From: Flavobacterium succinicans LMG 10402
GTDB lineage: Bacteria; Bacteroidota; Bacteroidia; Flavobacteriales; Flavobacteriaceae
Assembly (NCBI RefSeq): GCF_000611675.1
Contig: NZ_JATV01000010.1
Location: 62,001 to 126,000, forward strand
Direction: 5' to 3'
Length of the DNA stretch: 64,000 nt
Shown here: in pieces, positions 44,430-53,574 of the stretch
Layout of the letters: each line of letters begins with the position of its first letter
Numbering within the stretch: the first letter of the stretch is position 1
The notes under the pieces: generated by a model
What the model saw: only the letters and a program-made list of their open reading frames with translations
What the model was told of the DNA's origin: nothing
The model's database searches: none
Program-made: the position numbers and the translations under genes

Positions 44430-45716
44430 ATGAACAAAATATACAATCCAAAACCCGAAACGTGGTCAATCCTCTTAGAAAGACCCACGAAAACAGTAGA
44501 TGATATAGAAGCTACTGTAAAAGAAATTTTTAAGGAAGTGCAAAAAAAGGGAGATGAAGCCATTACCAAATACACTTCTCTTTTTGATGGAGTTGCTGTA
44601 GCCAATCTTGAGGTTACTGCAGAGGAAATCAATGAGGCGATTGCATCAATTCCTCAAGAATTACAAGACGCTATTCAATTGGCAAAATCCAATATTGAAA
44701 AATTCCATACCGCTCAAAAAACGACTCGTGTAAGCGTAGAAACCACTCCAGGTGTTGCTTGTTGGCAAGAAAAACGTCCGATTCAAAAGATTGGGTTGTA
44801 CATTCCAGGTGGAACAGCTCCTTTGTTTTCGACCGTTTTAATGTTGGCCGTTCCAGCGAATATTGCGGGTTGTAAGGAAATTGTTTTGTGTTCTCCTCCA
44901 GACAAAAAAGGAAAAATCAATCCAGCCATTTTGTATGCCGCACAATTGTGTGGGGTAACCAAAATTTTGAAGGTGGGTGGCATTCAGGCCATTGCAGGAT
45001 TGACTTTTGGTACAGCTGCAATTCCGAAAGTGTATAAAATTTTCGGACCAGGAAATCAATTTGTAACGGTAGCCAAACAATTAGCCACTCAGTTTGGGGT
45101 TGCTATAGATATGCCTGCGGGACCATCAGAATTGTTAGTTGTAGCTGATGATACAGCCGTTCCAGCCTTTGTAGCTTCGGATTTGTTATCGCAAGCGGAA
45201 CACGGTACCGACAGTCAAGTGATTTTAGTTTCGACTTCAAAAGAACTAATTGATACGGTTGAAACTGAAATCCAAACGCAATTGGAAGTACTGCCAAGAA
45301 AAGCCATTGCAACAAAAGCTATTGAAAACTCTAAATTGATTTATGTTGAAAATGACCAAATTGCTTTAGATTTGATTGACGAATATGGACCTGAACATTT
45401 CATTATTTGCGCTAAAAACGAAGATTTTTATGTAAATAACATTGGTAATGCTGGGTCGGTTTTTATTGGAAATTACACGCCCGAAAGTGCGGGAGATTAT
45501 GCTTCTGGAACCAATCACACTCTGCCAACTAATGGTTATGCTAAAAATTATAGTGGTGTTAATTTGGATAGTTTCTTGAAATCGATGACGTTTCAAAAAA
45601 TTACAGCCGAGGGCATTCAAAACATTGGTCCTGCTATTGAACTAATGGCAGAGGCTGAAGGATTGCAAGCCCATAAAAATGCGGTGACGTTAAGATTGAA
45701 AGATTTAAAAATTTAA
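44430..45716 (+). CDS. hisD: histidinol dehydrogenase
   Basis: The start at 44430 (MNKIYNPKP) skips 15 upstream residues read from a repeat. The 428-residue zinc enzyme oxidises histidinol to histidine with two NAD, the last step of the pathway. Family blocks visible are YIPGGTAPLFSTVLM, IFGPGNQFV, AGPSELLVVAD, SQAEHGTDSQ with the catalytic His, and GDYASGTNHTLPTNGYA. The C-terminus LRLKDLKI is followed after 12 bases by hisC. Confidence 0.95.
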   Translation: MNKIYNPKPETWSILLERPTKTVDDIEATVKEIFKEVQKKGDEAITKYTSLFDGVAVANLEVTAEEINEAIASIPQELQDAIQLAKSNIEKFHTAQKTTRVSVETTPGVACWQEKRPIQKIGLYIPGGTAPLFSTVLMLAVPANIAGCKEIVLCSPPDKKGKINPAILYAAQLCGVTKILKVGGIQAIAGLTFGTAAIPKVYKIFGPGNQFVTVAKQLATQFGVAIDMPAGPSELLVVADDTAVPAFVASDLLSQAEHGTDSQVILVSTSKELIDTVETEIQTQLEVLPRKAIATKAIENSKLIYVENDQIALDLIDEYGPEHFIICAKNEDFYVNNIGNAGSVFIGNYTPESAGDYASGTNHTLPTNGYAKNYSGVNLDSFLKSMTFQKITAEGIQNIGPAIELMAEAEGLQAHKNAVTLRLKDLKI

Positions 45717-45728
45717 AAATTGAAAGAA

Positions 45729-46778
45729 ATGAATTTCAATATAAATGATATTATTCGCGAGAATGTAAAAAAAATGAAACCTTATTCTTCCGCACGTGAT
45801 GAATTTGAAGATTTTGATACCGCTCAAATGATTTTCTTGGATGCGAATGAAAATCCGTTTGAAAATGGAGTAAATCGCTATCCAGACCCGCAGCAACAAT
45901 CGGTAAAATCGATTTTAGGGCAAAATAAAGGATTGCAAAAGAAACAAATCTTACTTGGAAACGGTAGCGACGAGGTGCTGGATTTATTGTTTAGAGGATT
46001 TTGTGAGCCAAAAACAGATAATATAATTACATTGCCACCAACCTACGGAATGTATAGTGTTTTGGCGAATTTGAATGATGTAACCAACAAAGAAGTATTG
46101 TTGACGAATGAATTCCAGCCGAATGTAGAAGCCATATTGGAAGCGGTGGATGCGAATACCAAAATCATCTTTCTCTGTTCGCCGAATAACCCAACGGGGA
46201 ACTCGTTTTCGGATGAAAGTGTGGTGTATTTGTTGAATAATTTCAACGGATTAGTAGTTATTGATGAAGCCTATATCGACTTTTCTACAAAAGCGAGTTG
46301 GGTAAACGAATTGGACGCTTATCCTAATTTGGTTATTACACAAACCTTGTCCAAAGCTTACGGATTGGCAGGTATCCGACTTGGAATTTGCTATGCTTCA
46401 GAAGCTATTATTGGGGTGTTGAATAAAATTAAACCTCCTTATAATGTCAATGAATTAACGCAGCAAAGAGCAATAGAACGTTTGCAACAACCTGCTAAAA
46501 TTGATTTAGAAATTGCCTCTATTATTTCGCAAAGAGCGCTTTTACTTAAAGCATTACTTAAAGTTAATTTTGTTGAAGTTGTCTACCCAACAGAAGCGAA
46601 TTTTGTATTGATTAAAGTGGATGATGCGAACAAAAGATACGATGAGTTAATCGCCAAAGGCATCGTGATTCGGAACCGAACTACGCAACCCCTTTGCGAC
46701 AATTGTTTGCGATTGACGATTGGTACAGAAACAGAAAATAAGAAATTGATAGAAGCACTAACTCTGTCAGGGTTTTAA
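45729..46778 (+). CDS. hisC: histidinol-phosphate aminotransferase
   Basis: The ATG at 45729 (MNFNIND) is used rather than the TTG at 45720. The 349-residue PLP enzyme of aminotransferase class I/II makes histidinol phosphate from imidazole acetol phosphate. DANENPF starts the fold. CSPNNPTGN, VIDEAYIDF and TLSKAYGLAGIRLG (PLP Lys) are in order. The last codons (LTLSGF) and stop are formed by a palindromic repeat, so the natural end of the protein may have been replaced. Confidence 0.95.
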   Translation: MNFNINDIIRENVKKMKPYSSARDEFEDFDTAQMIFLDANENPFENGVNRYPDPQQQSVKSILGQNKGLQKKQILLGNGSDEVLDLLFRGFCEPKTDNIITLPPTYGMYSVLANLNDVTNKEVLLTNEFQPNVEAILEAVDANTKIIFLCSPNNPTGNSFSDESVVYLLNNFNGLVVIDEAYIDFSTKASWVNELDAYPNLVITQTLSKAYGLAGIRLGICYASEAIIGVLNKIKPPYNVNELTQQRAIERLQQPAKIDLEIASIISQRALLLKALLKVNFVEVVYPTEANFVLIKVDDANKRYDELIAKGIVIRNRTTQPLCDNCLRLTIGTETENKKLIEALTLSGF

Positions 46779-46792
46779 ACCCTGACAGAGTT
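46760..46792 (+). repeat. 16-bp palindrome at the hisC 3' end
   Basis: AACTCTGTCAGGGTTT (46760-46775) and AAACCCTGACAGAGTT (46777-46792) are perfect inverted repeats with a one-base centre. It codes for the final residues of HisC and includes its TAA stop. It can form a strong RNA hairpin in the hisC-hisB gap, but has no T-run to terminate transcription. Confidence 0.9.
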
Positions 46793-46811
46793 CTAAATAA
46801 AATAAAACAAG

Positions 46812-47948
46812 ATGAAAAAAGTACTTTTTATAGACCGTGACGGAACACTAGTTTTAGAACCAGAAGGGTATCAGTTGGACAGTTTGAGTAAATTAGAATT
46901 TTACCCTAAAGCGTTTCAATATATGGCAAAAATCGCCAAGGAATTGGACTATGAATTAGCGATGGTTACCAATCAGGATGGTTTGGGAACCGCTAGTTTT
47001 CCTGAAGATACGTTTTGGCCTACTCAAAATTTTATTCTGAGAGCTTTTGAAAACGAGGGCGTTTTGTTTGATGATATTTTTGTCGACCGCTCGTTTCCAG
47101 AAGACAACGCGCCAACGCGCAAGCCTAGAACGGGAATGTTGACCAAGTATATCGACAATCCTAAGTATGATTTGGCGAATTCTTTTGTGTTGGGCGACCG
47201 CTTGACCGATGTGGAATTGGCTAAAAATCTAGGAGCCAAAGCCATATTCTTGAAACAAGAAGAAGGGTTGGGAGCAGCAGAATTGTCTAGTAAAAAAGAG
47301 GAATTAGATGCCGTAATTGCCTTGCAAACTACCGATTGGAAAGCAATTTATGAGTTTTTGAAATTAGAAGCTCGTTCAGCTAATATTGCCAGAAAAACGA
47401 ATGAAACTGATATCAACATTCAGCTGAACTTGGACGGAACAGGAAAAAGCAAAATCGACACTGGAATTGCCTTTTTTAACCATATGTTGGACCAAATTGC
47501 GCGTCACGGGCAAATGGATTTAGAGATTTCGGTCAAAGGCGATTTGGAAGTAGACGAACACCACACTATCGAAGATACAGCCATTGCTTTGGGAGAAGTT
47601 TTTGCCAAAGCTTTAGGTAATAAATTAGGGATAGAACGCTATGGTTTTTGTTTGCCAATGGATGATTGTCTATCACAAGTGGCAATTGATTTTGGCGGAA
47701 GAAATTGGTTGGTTTGGGAAGCTGAATTCAAGCGTGAAATGGTGGGTAAAATGCCAACCGAGATGTTTTATCATTTCTTCAAATCCTTTTCAGACGGAGC
47801 AAAAGCAAACATCAACATCAAAGCGGAAGGCACCAATGAACACCACAAAATCGAAGCGATTTTCAAGGCTTTCGCCAAAGCTATAAAAGTAGCTGTGAAA
47901 CGCGATACGGAGAAAATGATTTTACCAAGTACGAAGGGAATGTTGTAA
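46812..47948 (+). CDS. hisB: bifunctional histidinol-phosphatase / imidazoleglycerol-phosphate dehydratase
   Basis: This 378-residue protein carries two domains. Residues 1-165 are a HAD phosphatase (FIDRDGTLV; metal-binding DRSF and GDRLTDV) that dephosphorylates histidinol phosphate. Residues 190-378 are the IGP dehydratase ([44 protein letters not shown]) with its two Mn-binding HHxxE motifs. The fused form is the enterobacterial type and is also usual in Bacteroidota. It starts 33 bases after the hisC stop. Confidence 0.95.
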   Translation: MKKVLFIDRDGTLVLEPEGYQLDSLSKLEFYPKAFQYMAKIAKELDYELAMVTNQDGLGTASFPEDTFWPTQNFILRAFENEGVLFDDIFVDRSFPEDNAPTRKPRTGMLTKYIDNPKYDLANSFVLGDRLTDVELAKNLGAKAIFLKQEEGLGAAELSSKKEELDAVIALQTTDWKAIYEFLKLEARSANIARKTNETDINIQLNLDGTGKSKIDTGIAFFNHMLDQIARHGQMDLEISVKGDLEVDEHHTIEDTAIALGEVFAKALGNKLGIERYGFCLPMDDCLSQVAIDFGGRNWLVWEAEFKREMVGKMPTEMFYHFFKSFSDGAKANINIKAEGTNEHHKIEAIFKAFAKAIKVAVKRDTEKMILPSTKGML

Positions 47949-47950
47949 AA

Positions 47951-47978
47951 TCCCCCTAACCCCCGAAGGGGGAATTAC
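47951..47978 (+). repeat. CCCCCTAACCCCCGAAGG repeat between hisB and hisH
   Basis: A second copy of the C/G-rich repeat seen at 44301, in the same orientation. It begins 3 bases after the hisB stop and ends 19 bases before the hisH start. With the inverted copy at 48028-48054 it can form a long hairpin that encloses the hisH start codon. Confidence 0.85.
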
Positions 47979-47997
47979 AAAGTTTGAAATTAAAAAT

Positions 47998-48627
47998 ATG
48001 GAAAAAAATAAAACACAAACTACTTCAACTCCCCCTTCGGGGGCTGGGGGGCTTGTCATCATAAATTACGGCGCAGGAAACATTCAAAGCATTATGTTTG
48101 CCATAGAAAGATTGGGCTACAAAGCGGTTTTGAGTAACAATCCTGAGGAGATAAAAGCAGCAGATAAAGTCATTTTTCCCGGTGTGGGCGAAGCGAGTTA
48201 CGCAATGAAAATGCTACAAGAAAGCGGACTAGACACCTTGATTCCAACTTTGCAGCAACCTGTTTTAGGCATTTGTTTGGGAATGCAGTTGATGTGTCAA
48301 TCCTCTGAAGAAGGGAATACAAAAGGTTTAGGAATTTTTGATGTGGATGTGGTCAAATTTTCTTCCAAGGTGAAAGTACCACAAATGGGTTGGAACACGA
48401 TTTACAATCTAAAATCGGATTTATTCAAAGGCATTGCCGAGAATGAATACATGTATTTGGTACACAGTTTTTATGCGCCACTTTGCAAGGAAACCATTGC
48501 TACCACAAACTATGAATTAGAATATTCATCGGCTTTAGAGAAAGACAATTTCTTCGGAACACAATTTCATCCTGAAAAGAGCGGTGATGTTGGGGAGAAG
48601 ATATTAGAAAACTTTTTAAAATTGTAA
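47998..48627 (+). CDS. hisH: imidazole glycerol phosphate synthase glutamine amidotransferase subunit
   Basis: This 209-residue class I amidotransferase supplies ammonia to HisF. The triad Cys is in LGICLGMQLM, with His and Glu in FHPEKSG. HisH proteins normally begin close to the IINYGAGN block, but here 20 extra residues precede it, including STPPSGAGG encoded by an inverted copy of the C/G-rich repeat (48028-48054). No other in-frame ATG exists before the block, so translation must start at 47998 or at a non-standard codon. Confidence 0.93.
   Translation: MEKNKTQTTSTPPSGAGGLVIINYGAGNIQSIMFAIERLGYKAVLSNNPEEIKAADKVIFPGVGEASYAMKMLQESGLDTLIPTLQQPVLGICLGMQLMCQSSEEGNTKGLGIFDVDVVKFSSKVKVPQMGWNTIYNLKSDLFKGIAENEYMYLVHSFYAPLCKETIATTNYELEYSSALEKDNFFGTQFHPEKSGDVGEKILENFLKL
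48028..48054 (-). repeat. inverted copy of the C/G-rich repeat inside the hisH reading frame
   Basis: Read on the minus strand the segment is AAGCCCCCCAGCCCCCGAAG followed by GGGGGAG, matching the copies at 44301 and 47951. It encodes about residues 11-19 of HisH in frame. Confidence 0.85.
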
Positions 48628-48636
48628 GATTGAAAA

Positions 48637-48670
48637 ATTTAAAGATTAAAAAAATCCGAAATCTTTAAAT
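48637..48670 (+). repeat. AT-rich inverted repeat between hisH and hisA
   Basis: ATTTAAAGATT (48637-48647) pairs with AATCTTTAAAT (48660-48670) around a 12-base loop. A similar ATTTAAA/TTTAAAT-rich stretch lies between hisD and hisC. No coding content. Confidence 0.6.
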
Positions 48671-48702
48671 CATTCAATTTTTAAATCTTTTAATAAAACA
48701 AA

Positions 48703-49428
48703 ATGAGAATAATACCCGCAATAGATATTATAGAAGGAAAATGTGTGCGTTTGTCCAAAGGGGACTACGATACCAAAATTATTTATAATGAAAATCCACT
48801 GGAAGTCGCCAAATCATTTGAGGCACACGGAATCGAGTATTTACATTTAGTAGATTTGGATGGAGCCAAATCTAGCCAAATTGTCAATTATAAAATATTG
48901 GAACAAATAGCTACTAAAACGAAATTGAAGATTGATTTTGGCGGTGGTTTGAAATCGGATGCCGATTTGAAAATTGCTTTCGAAAGTGGTGCCAACCAAA
49001 TCACAGGAGGAAGCATAGCCGTAAAAAATCGAGCCATTTTTGAGAAATGGATTGCTGAATATGGTTCGGATAAAATCATTTTGGGAGCAGATGCCAACAA
49101 TGAAAAAGTGGCTGTTTCAGGCTGGTTGGAGGATTCGAATGAGGATTTGATTCCGTTTATACAAGACTATCAAAGCAAAGGTATTCAGTACGTGATTTGC
49201 ACCGATATCGCCAAAGATGGAATGTTAGAAGGCCCGAGTTTTGATTTGTACCAAAAGATACTGGAACAAGCCCCAGGGATAAAATTGATTGCTTCTGGAG
49301 GGATTTCCACCTTCGATGAATTGCCAAATTTGGCCGAACTTGGTTGTGAAGGAACCATCATCGGAAAAGCTATTTATGAAGGAAGAATCACGCTGAAACA
49401 ACTTGAATATTATATTTTAAACCAATAG
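48703..49428 (+). CDS. hisA: ProFAR isomerase
   Basis: This 241-residue TIM barrel isomerises ProFAR to PRFAR. The first catalytic Asp is in [14 protein letters not shown]. The second phosphate-binding half is [12 protein letters not shown] and [11 protein letters not shown], and the middle [13 protein letters not shown] holds the second catalytic Asp. The start is 75 bases after hisH, across an AT-rich inverted repeat. Confidence 0.95.
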   Translation: MRIIPAIDIIEGKCVRLSKGDYDTKIIYNENPLEVAKSFEAHGIEYLHLVDLDGAKSSQIVNYKILEQIATKTKLKIDFGGGLKSDADLKIAFESGANQITGGSIAVKNRAIFEKWIAEYGSDKIILGADANNEKVAVSGWLEDSNEDLIPFIQDYQSKGIQYVICTDIAKDGMLEGPSFDLYQKILEQAPGIKLIASGGISTFDELPNLAELGCEGTIIGKAIYEGRITLKQLEYYILNQ

Positions 49429-49439
49429 ATTTATTCGCA

Positions 49440-49518
49440 AAGATGCACAAAGTAAAACACAAAGAGGCACGAAAATCTCTGTGTGGCTCTGTGAAATCTT
49501 CGTGATGCTCTGTGAAAT
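49440..49518 (+). repeat. CACAAAG / CTCTGTG repeat unit between hisA and hisF
   Basis: CACAAAG occurs at 49446 and 49458, and GCTCTGTGAAAT is repeated exactly at 49486-49497 and 49507-49518. The two halves are roughly complementary, so the transcript can fold into an imperfect hairpin. It fills the 99-base gap between the genes. Confidence 0.65.
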
Positions 49519-49527
49519 AACTACACG

Positions 49528-50283
49528 ATGTTAACAAAAAGAATAATTCCTTGCTTGGATATAAAAAACGGACGAACTGTAAAAGGGGTGAATTTTGTCG
49601 ATTTACGCGATGCGGGCGACCCAGTAGAATTGGCCAAAATCTATTCACAAGAAGGGGCAGATGAATTGGTGTTTTTGGACATTTCGGCTACTGAGGAGCG
49701 ACGCAGCACCTTGATTGACTTGGTGCGAAAAGTGGCGGCTACTATCAATATTCCCTTTACGGTGGGTGGTGGTATTTCGTCTGTTGAAGATGTGGAAGTA
49801 CTCCTTCAAAATGGTGCTGATAAAGTGTCTATCAATTCTTCGGCAGTAAAAAATCCTCAATTGATTAATGACTTAGCGCAGAAATTTGGTAGCCAATGTA
49901 TTGTGGTTGCTATCGATGCCAAACAAATAGAAGGCGAATGGATGGTGCATTTGGTAGGAGGGAAGGTACCAACGGAAATTCGCCTGTTCGATTGGGCGAA
50001 AGAAGTAGAACAACGCGGTGCGGGGGAAATACTCTTTACTTCTATGAATCACGATGGAACCAAAAATGGTTTTGCCAACGAAGCTTTAGCGCAACTATCG
50101 CAATTGGTTAATATTCCTATTATTGCTTCAGGAGGCGCTGGAAACATTCAGCATTTTGTGGATACCTTTATTGACGGAAAAGCCGATGCAGCTTTGGCAG
50201 CTAGCGTATTTCATTTCAAAGAAATTGAAATTAAAACACTAAAAAAAGAACTTAAAAATAATACTATAGAAGTCAGAATTTAA
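49528..50283 (+). CDS. hisF: imidazole glycerol phosphate synthase cyclase subunit
   Basis: This 251-residue TIM barrel takes ammonia from HisH and PRFAR and gives imidazole glycerol phosphate and AICAR. The catalytic Asp residues are in [14 protein letters not shown] (Asp11) and [13 protein letters not shown]. Phosphate-binding GGG and ASGGAGN motifs are visible. It works with the HisH encoded two genes upstream. Confidence 0.95.
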   Translation: MLTKRIIPCLDIKNGRTVKGVNFVDLRDAGDPVELAKIYSQEGADELVFLDISATEERRSTLIDLVRKVAATINIPFTVGGGISSVEDVEVLLQNGADKVSINSSAVKNPQLINDLAQKFGSQCIVVAIDAKQIEGEWMVHLVGGKVPTEIRLFDWAKEVEQRGAGEILFTSMNHDGTKNGFANEALAQLSQLVNIPIIASGGAGNIQHFVDTFIDGKADAALAASVFHFKEIEIKTLKKELKNNTIEVRI

Positions 50284-50322
50284 GTCTTATTACTTAATTC
50301 TCAATACTTAATACTAACAAAA

Positions 50323-50925
50323 ATGAATGTAGATATTAAAAGTGCTCACGGATTAATTCCAGCCATCATTCAGGATGCTGAAACCAAAAATGTCTTGATG
50401 TTGGGCTATATGAACGAAGAATCGCTTCAAAAAACCATAGATACTCAAAAAGTAACCTTCTTTAGCCGTTCGAAACAACGATTGTGGACCAAAGGAGAAG
50501 AAAGTGGTAATTTTTTAGAATTGGTTTCCATTAAAAATGATTGTGATGGTGATACCTTATTGATTCAGGCAAAACCAGTGGGACCTACTTGTCATACTGG
50601 CGCTGATACGTGTTGGCAAGAAGCGAATTCCGCAAATTATGGCTTTATCTCACAATTGGAGTCGACCATTAAAACGCGTCGTGAAAATGCCGATTCTGAG
50701 AAGAGTTATGTGGCTTCTTTATTTGAAAAAGGCATTAACAAAATTGCTCAAAAAGTAGGAGAGGAAGCGGTTGAAGTGGTTATTGAAGCAAAAGATGATA
50801 ACGATGAATTATTCTTGAGCGAAAGCGCCGACTTGTTTTTTCATTACTTGATTTTATTGCAAGCCAAAGGGTTTCAATTGAATGATGTAGTGGAAGTATT
50901 GAAGGGAAGGCAGAAGAAAGGATAA
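50323..50925 (+). CDS. hisI: bifunctional phosphoribosyl-AMP cyclohydrolase / phosphoribosyl-ATP pyrophosphohydrolase
   Basis: This 200-residue protein fuses two enzymes of the pathway. Residues 1-105 are HisI, with FFSRSKQRLWTKGEESGN, the metal-binding NDCDGDTLL and TCHTG. Residues 110-200 are HisE, with KVGEEAVEVVIEAKD. It performs the second and third steps. It is the last his gene. All eight genes together cover the whole pathway from PRPP to histidine. Confidence 0.95.
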   Translation: MNVDIKSAHGLIPAIIQDAETKNVLMLGYMNEESLQKTIDTQKVTFFSRSKQRLWTKGEESGNFLELVSIKNDCDGDTLLIQAKPVGPTCHTGADTCWQEANSANYGFISQLESTIKTRRENADSEKSYVASLFEKGINKIAQKVGEEAVEVVIEAKDDNDELFLSESADLFFHYLILLQAKGFQLNDVVEVLKGRQKKG

Positions 50926-51036
50926 AAGATTTTAGACTTAAGATTTTAGATTTTTTTTTGAATTAAAACACTCTTAAGAATTTGTTTAACATTTTTTACT
51001 AGTTTCGAATCTTTAGTTTCAAATAAAACTTATCAA

Positions 51037-51498
51037 ATGTTAGAGAAAATTAACACCGAAGTAAAAATATTGTTTCGTTTTTATAGTAACATACTAAATG
51101 ATTGGACTGTTGAAACAATGTGCGCTTCAATAATAGATGAAAAAGAGGGTAAATACAAATTAGATAATATTCCTTTTTATGCACCAGTATCTTGTGGCGA
51201 TATAATTTCTGCTGAATTTAATCAAGAAGAACAGAGGTTAGTTTATAAAGAAACGATAGAGCATTCTGGAAATTCGACAATTCAAGTTATTGTTGCAAAA
51301 AATGAGTCAATTGAAAACCTTAGAGAGATGTTTAAATTATTAGGATGTGACTCTGAGAAGTTTAGTGATAGTTATTTTGTAATGGAAATACCTGCTGCTA
51401 TAAGTTATGTACCTATTCGCGAAAAATTAAACTATTTAGAAGAAGAAAACATTATTTCTTATGCTGAACCTAATTTGTCTAAAAATCATTGGTACTAA
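51037..51498 (+). CDS. DUF4265 protein
   Basis: This 153-residue protein is recognised by its body EVKILFRFYSNILNDWTVETMCA, YKLDNIPFYAPVSCGDII and the C-terminal pattern YAEPNLSK. The family is small, with no known function, often in gut or soil bacteria near unrelated genes. No membrane segment or signal peptide is visible. It is separated from hisI by 111 bases and is probably transcribed separately. Confidence 0.75.
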   Translation: MLEKINTEVKILFRFYSNILNDWTVETMCASIIDEKEGKYKLDNIPFYAPVSCGDIISAEFNQEEQRLVYKETIEHSGNSTIQVIVAKNESIENLREMFKLLGCDSEKFSDSYFVMEIPAAISYVPIREKLNYLEEENIISYAEPNLSKNHWY

Positions 51499-51600
51499 AA
51501 CTTTAGTTGATTACTGTAAACTTCATAAAGTAGTATTATGTATTATTTTAGATTCCCAAAATTCTATTATGCTTCCAAAAACAAAACCTTCTTTTCTTTT

Positions 51601-51681
51601 AGCCCCGGGAGTAGCGGCATCCTTTTGTAGTGATGGGTTCTAAACCCATTACTACAAAAGATATAGCGAATCACGGGACGA
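51601..51681 (-). repeat. REP-like palindromic element, copy B (inverted)
   Basis: Read on the minus strand it starts GTCCCG, continues CGCTATATCTTTTG and ends AGGATGCCGCTACTCCCGGGG, as in copy A at 14034. The centre is a different, longer hairpin (51622-51639 with 51643-51660, 18 bp with one wobble). It fills the gap between DUF4265 and the M1 peptidase. Confidence 0.8.
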
Positions 51682-51796
51682 TGCTAGCTGAAATACCTAT
51701 TTTTTCTGCTCCAAATAAAATTTATGTAGGGAATTCTTGTTTTTTTTTTACTGCAAAATCTAAAAAAGTATGTAGTTTTGAAAAAAACTATACCCG

Positions 51797-53452
51797 ATGA
51801 AAAAAATAGCTATCCTTCTTTTAATGACTTCGTTTTCGGTCAGTAAAGCCCAAGGATTATTGAATAAAAAGGAAACCATTTTTACCCGACAAGACAGTCT
51901 TAGGGGCAGCATTACCAAAGAACGCGCTTGGTGGGATTTGAAACACTATCACTTAGCTATCAAAGTGAATCCTTCGGATAGCACTATTTCTGGGTCGAAT
52001 ACTATTCGCTATCAGGTGCTTCAAGAGAATTCGGTGTTACAAATTGACTTGCAAAACCCGATGGCCATTACCAATGTCACTCAAGACGGTAAACCGTTGA
52101 CCTACAAGCGTGAAGGAAATGTCTATTTTATCACTTTAACAGCTCCTCAAAAAGTAGGAACAACCAAAGAAATTGTGGTGTTTTATGGAGGAAAGCCAAA
52201 AGTAGCTGTTAATCCGCCTTGGGATGGAGGAATTACATGGAAAAAAGATAAAAATGGAAATCCCTTTATCGCTTCGTCTTGTCAAGGATTGGGCGCTAGT
52301 GTTTGGTGGCCTTGTAAGGACCATATGTATGACGAAGTCGAAGAAGGAATGCGCATTAGTGTGAATGTGCCTGGCAACTTAACAGATGTTTCTAACGGGC
52401 GTTTACAAAGTGTACAAAAGGAAAAAGACGGCACCAAAACCTTTCATTGGGTGGTTAAAAATCCAATCAATAATTATGGGGTGAACATTAATATTGGCGA
52501 TTATGTTTCTTTTTCTGAGAAATACAAAGGGGAAAAAGGCGACTTGGATTGTACGTATTATGTATTGCGTGATGATTTAGACAAAGCCAAAAAACAATTT
52601 CAAGATGTGCCCAAAATGTTGAAGGCTTTTGAGCATTGGTTTGGTCCTTATCCATTTTATGAAGACAGCTACAAATTGGTGCAGGCTCCGTACTTGGGGA
52701 TGGAACACCAAAGTAGCGTAACCTACGGCAATAAATTTCTGAATGGTTATTTAGGACGTGATTTGAGTGGTACGGGTTGGGGAATGAAGTTTGATTTTAT
52801 CATCATTCACGAATCGGGGCACGAGTGGTTTGCGAACAATATTACTTATAAAGACATCGCCGATATGTGGATACACGAAAGCTTTACCAATTATTCGGAG
52901 AGTTTGTTTTTGGAATACTACTTTGGTAAAGAAGCGGGCTATACTTATGTCCGCGGCATTCGAAAAAACATAGAAAATGACAAACCGATTATTGGAGTTT
53001 ATGATGTAAACAATGAAGGTTCTGGAGATATGTACTACAAAGGCGCCAATATGCTGCATACTTTGCGACAAGTGGTAAACAATGACGAAAAATGGCGCGA
53101 AATATTGCGAGGTTTGAATGCTACTTTTTACCATCAAACAGTGACGACTCAGCAAATTGAAAGTTATTTGAGCGAAAAAATTGGAAGAGATTTGACGCCT
53201 GTTTTTAATCAATATTTGCGTGATACTCGCATTCCAACTTTGGAGTATTTCTTTAAAAATAATCAGTTGGGGTATCGTTGGGCGAATAGTGTAGCCAATT
53301 TCAATCTTCCTATAAAAGTGTTTTTGAATGGTACCGCACAAATTTTAGAACCTAATAACGAATGGAAAATGTTGCCTTTGGGAACAACAGAAAAACCAAC
53401 ACTTGAAGTGGATAACAACTATTATGTGGGCAGTTACAATATAACGGAGTAG
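51797..53452 (+). CDS. M1-family metallopeptidase
   Basis: This 551-residue protein has a signal peptide cleaved near KAQ, the zinc site HESGHE (338-343) with the third ligand Glu361 in WIHESF, and the substrate-anchoring GMEHQS where classical enzymes have GAMEN. The N-terminal beta saddle is visible. It is shorter than aminopeptidase N and lacks the long C-terminal domain, as in many Bacteroidota M1 enzymes. It probably trims peptides in the periplasm or outside. It ends at a terminator. Confidence 0.9.
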   Translation: MKKIAILLLMTSFSVSKAQGLLNKKETIFTRQDSLRGSITKERAWWDLKHYHLAIKVNPSDSTISGSNTIRYQVLQENSVLQIDLQNPMAITNVTQDGKPLTYKREGNVYFITLTAPQKVGTTKEIVVFYGGKPKVAVNPPWDGGITWKKDKNGNPFIASSCQGLGASVWWPCKDHMYDEVEEGMRISVNVPGNLTDVSNGRLQSVQKEKDGTKTFHWVVKNPINNYGVNINIGDYVSFSEKYKGEKGDLDCTYYVLRDDLDKAKKQFQDVPKMLKAFEHWFGPYPFYEDSYKLVQAPYLGMEHQSSVTYGNKFLNGYLGRDLSGTGWGMKFDFIIIHESGHEWFANNITYKDIADMWIHESFTNYSESLFLEYYFGKEAGYTYVRGIRKNIENDKPIIGVYDVNNEGSGDMYYKGANMLHTLRQVVNNDEKWREILRGLNATFYHQTVTTQQIESYLSEKIGRDLTPVFNQYLRDTRIPTLEYFFKNNQLGYRWANSVANFNLPIKVFLNGTAQILEPNNEWKMLPLGTTEKPTLEVDNNYYVGSYNITE

Positions 53453-53475
53453 TTCCAAGAATGAAAAATAAAAAA

Positions 53476-53514
53476 GCTTTCTGAGTTCTAAAAGTGGATA
53501 CAGAAAGCCTTTTT
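53476..53514 (+). terminator. intrinsic terminator after the M1 peptidase
   Basis: GCTTTCTG and CAGAAAGC pair (53476-53483 and 53501-53508), followed by CTTTTTT. Confidence 0.7.
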
Positions 53515-53574
53515 TAGTTTCATAAAGGAAATAAAATTGAGACTTACTCGTGATTATTTTTTCAAAAATGACTT

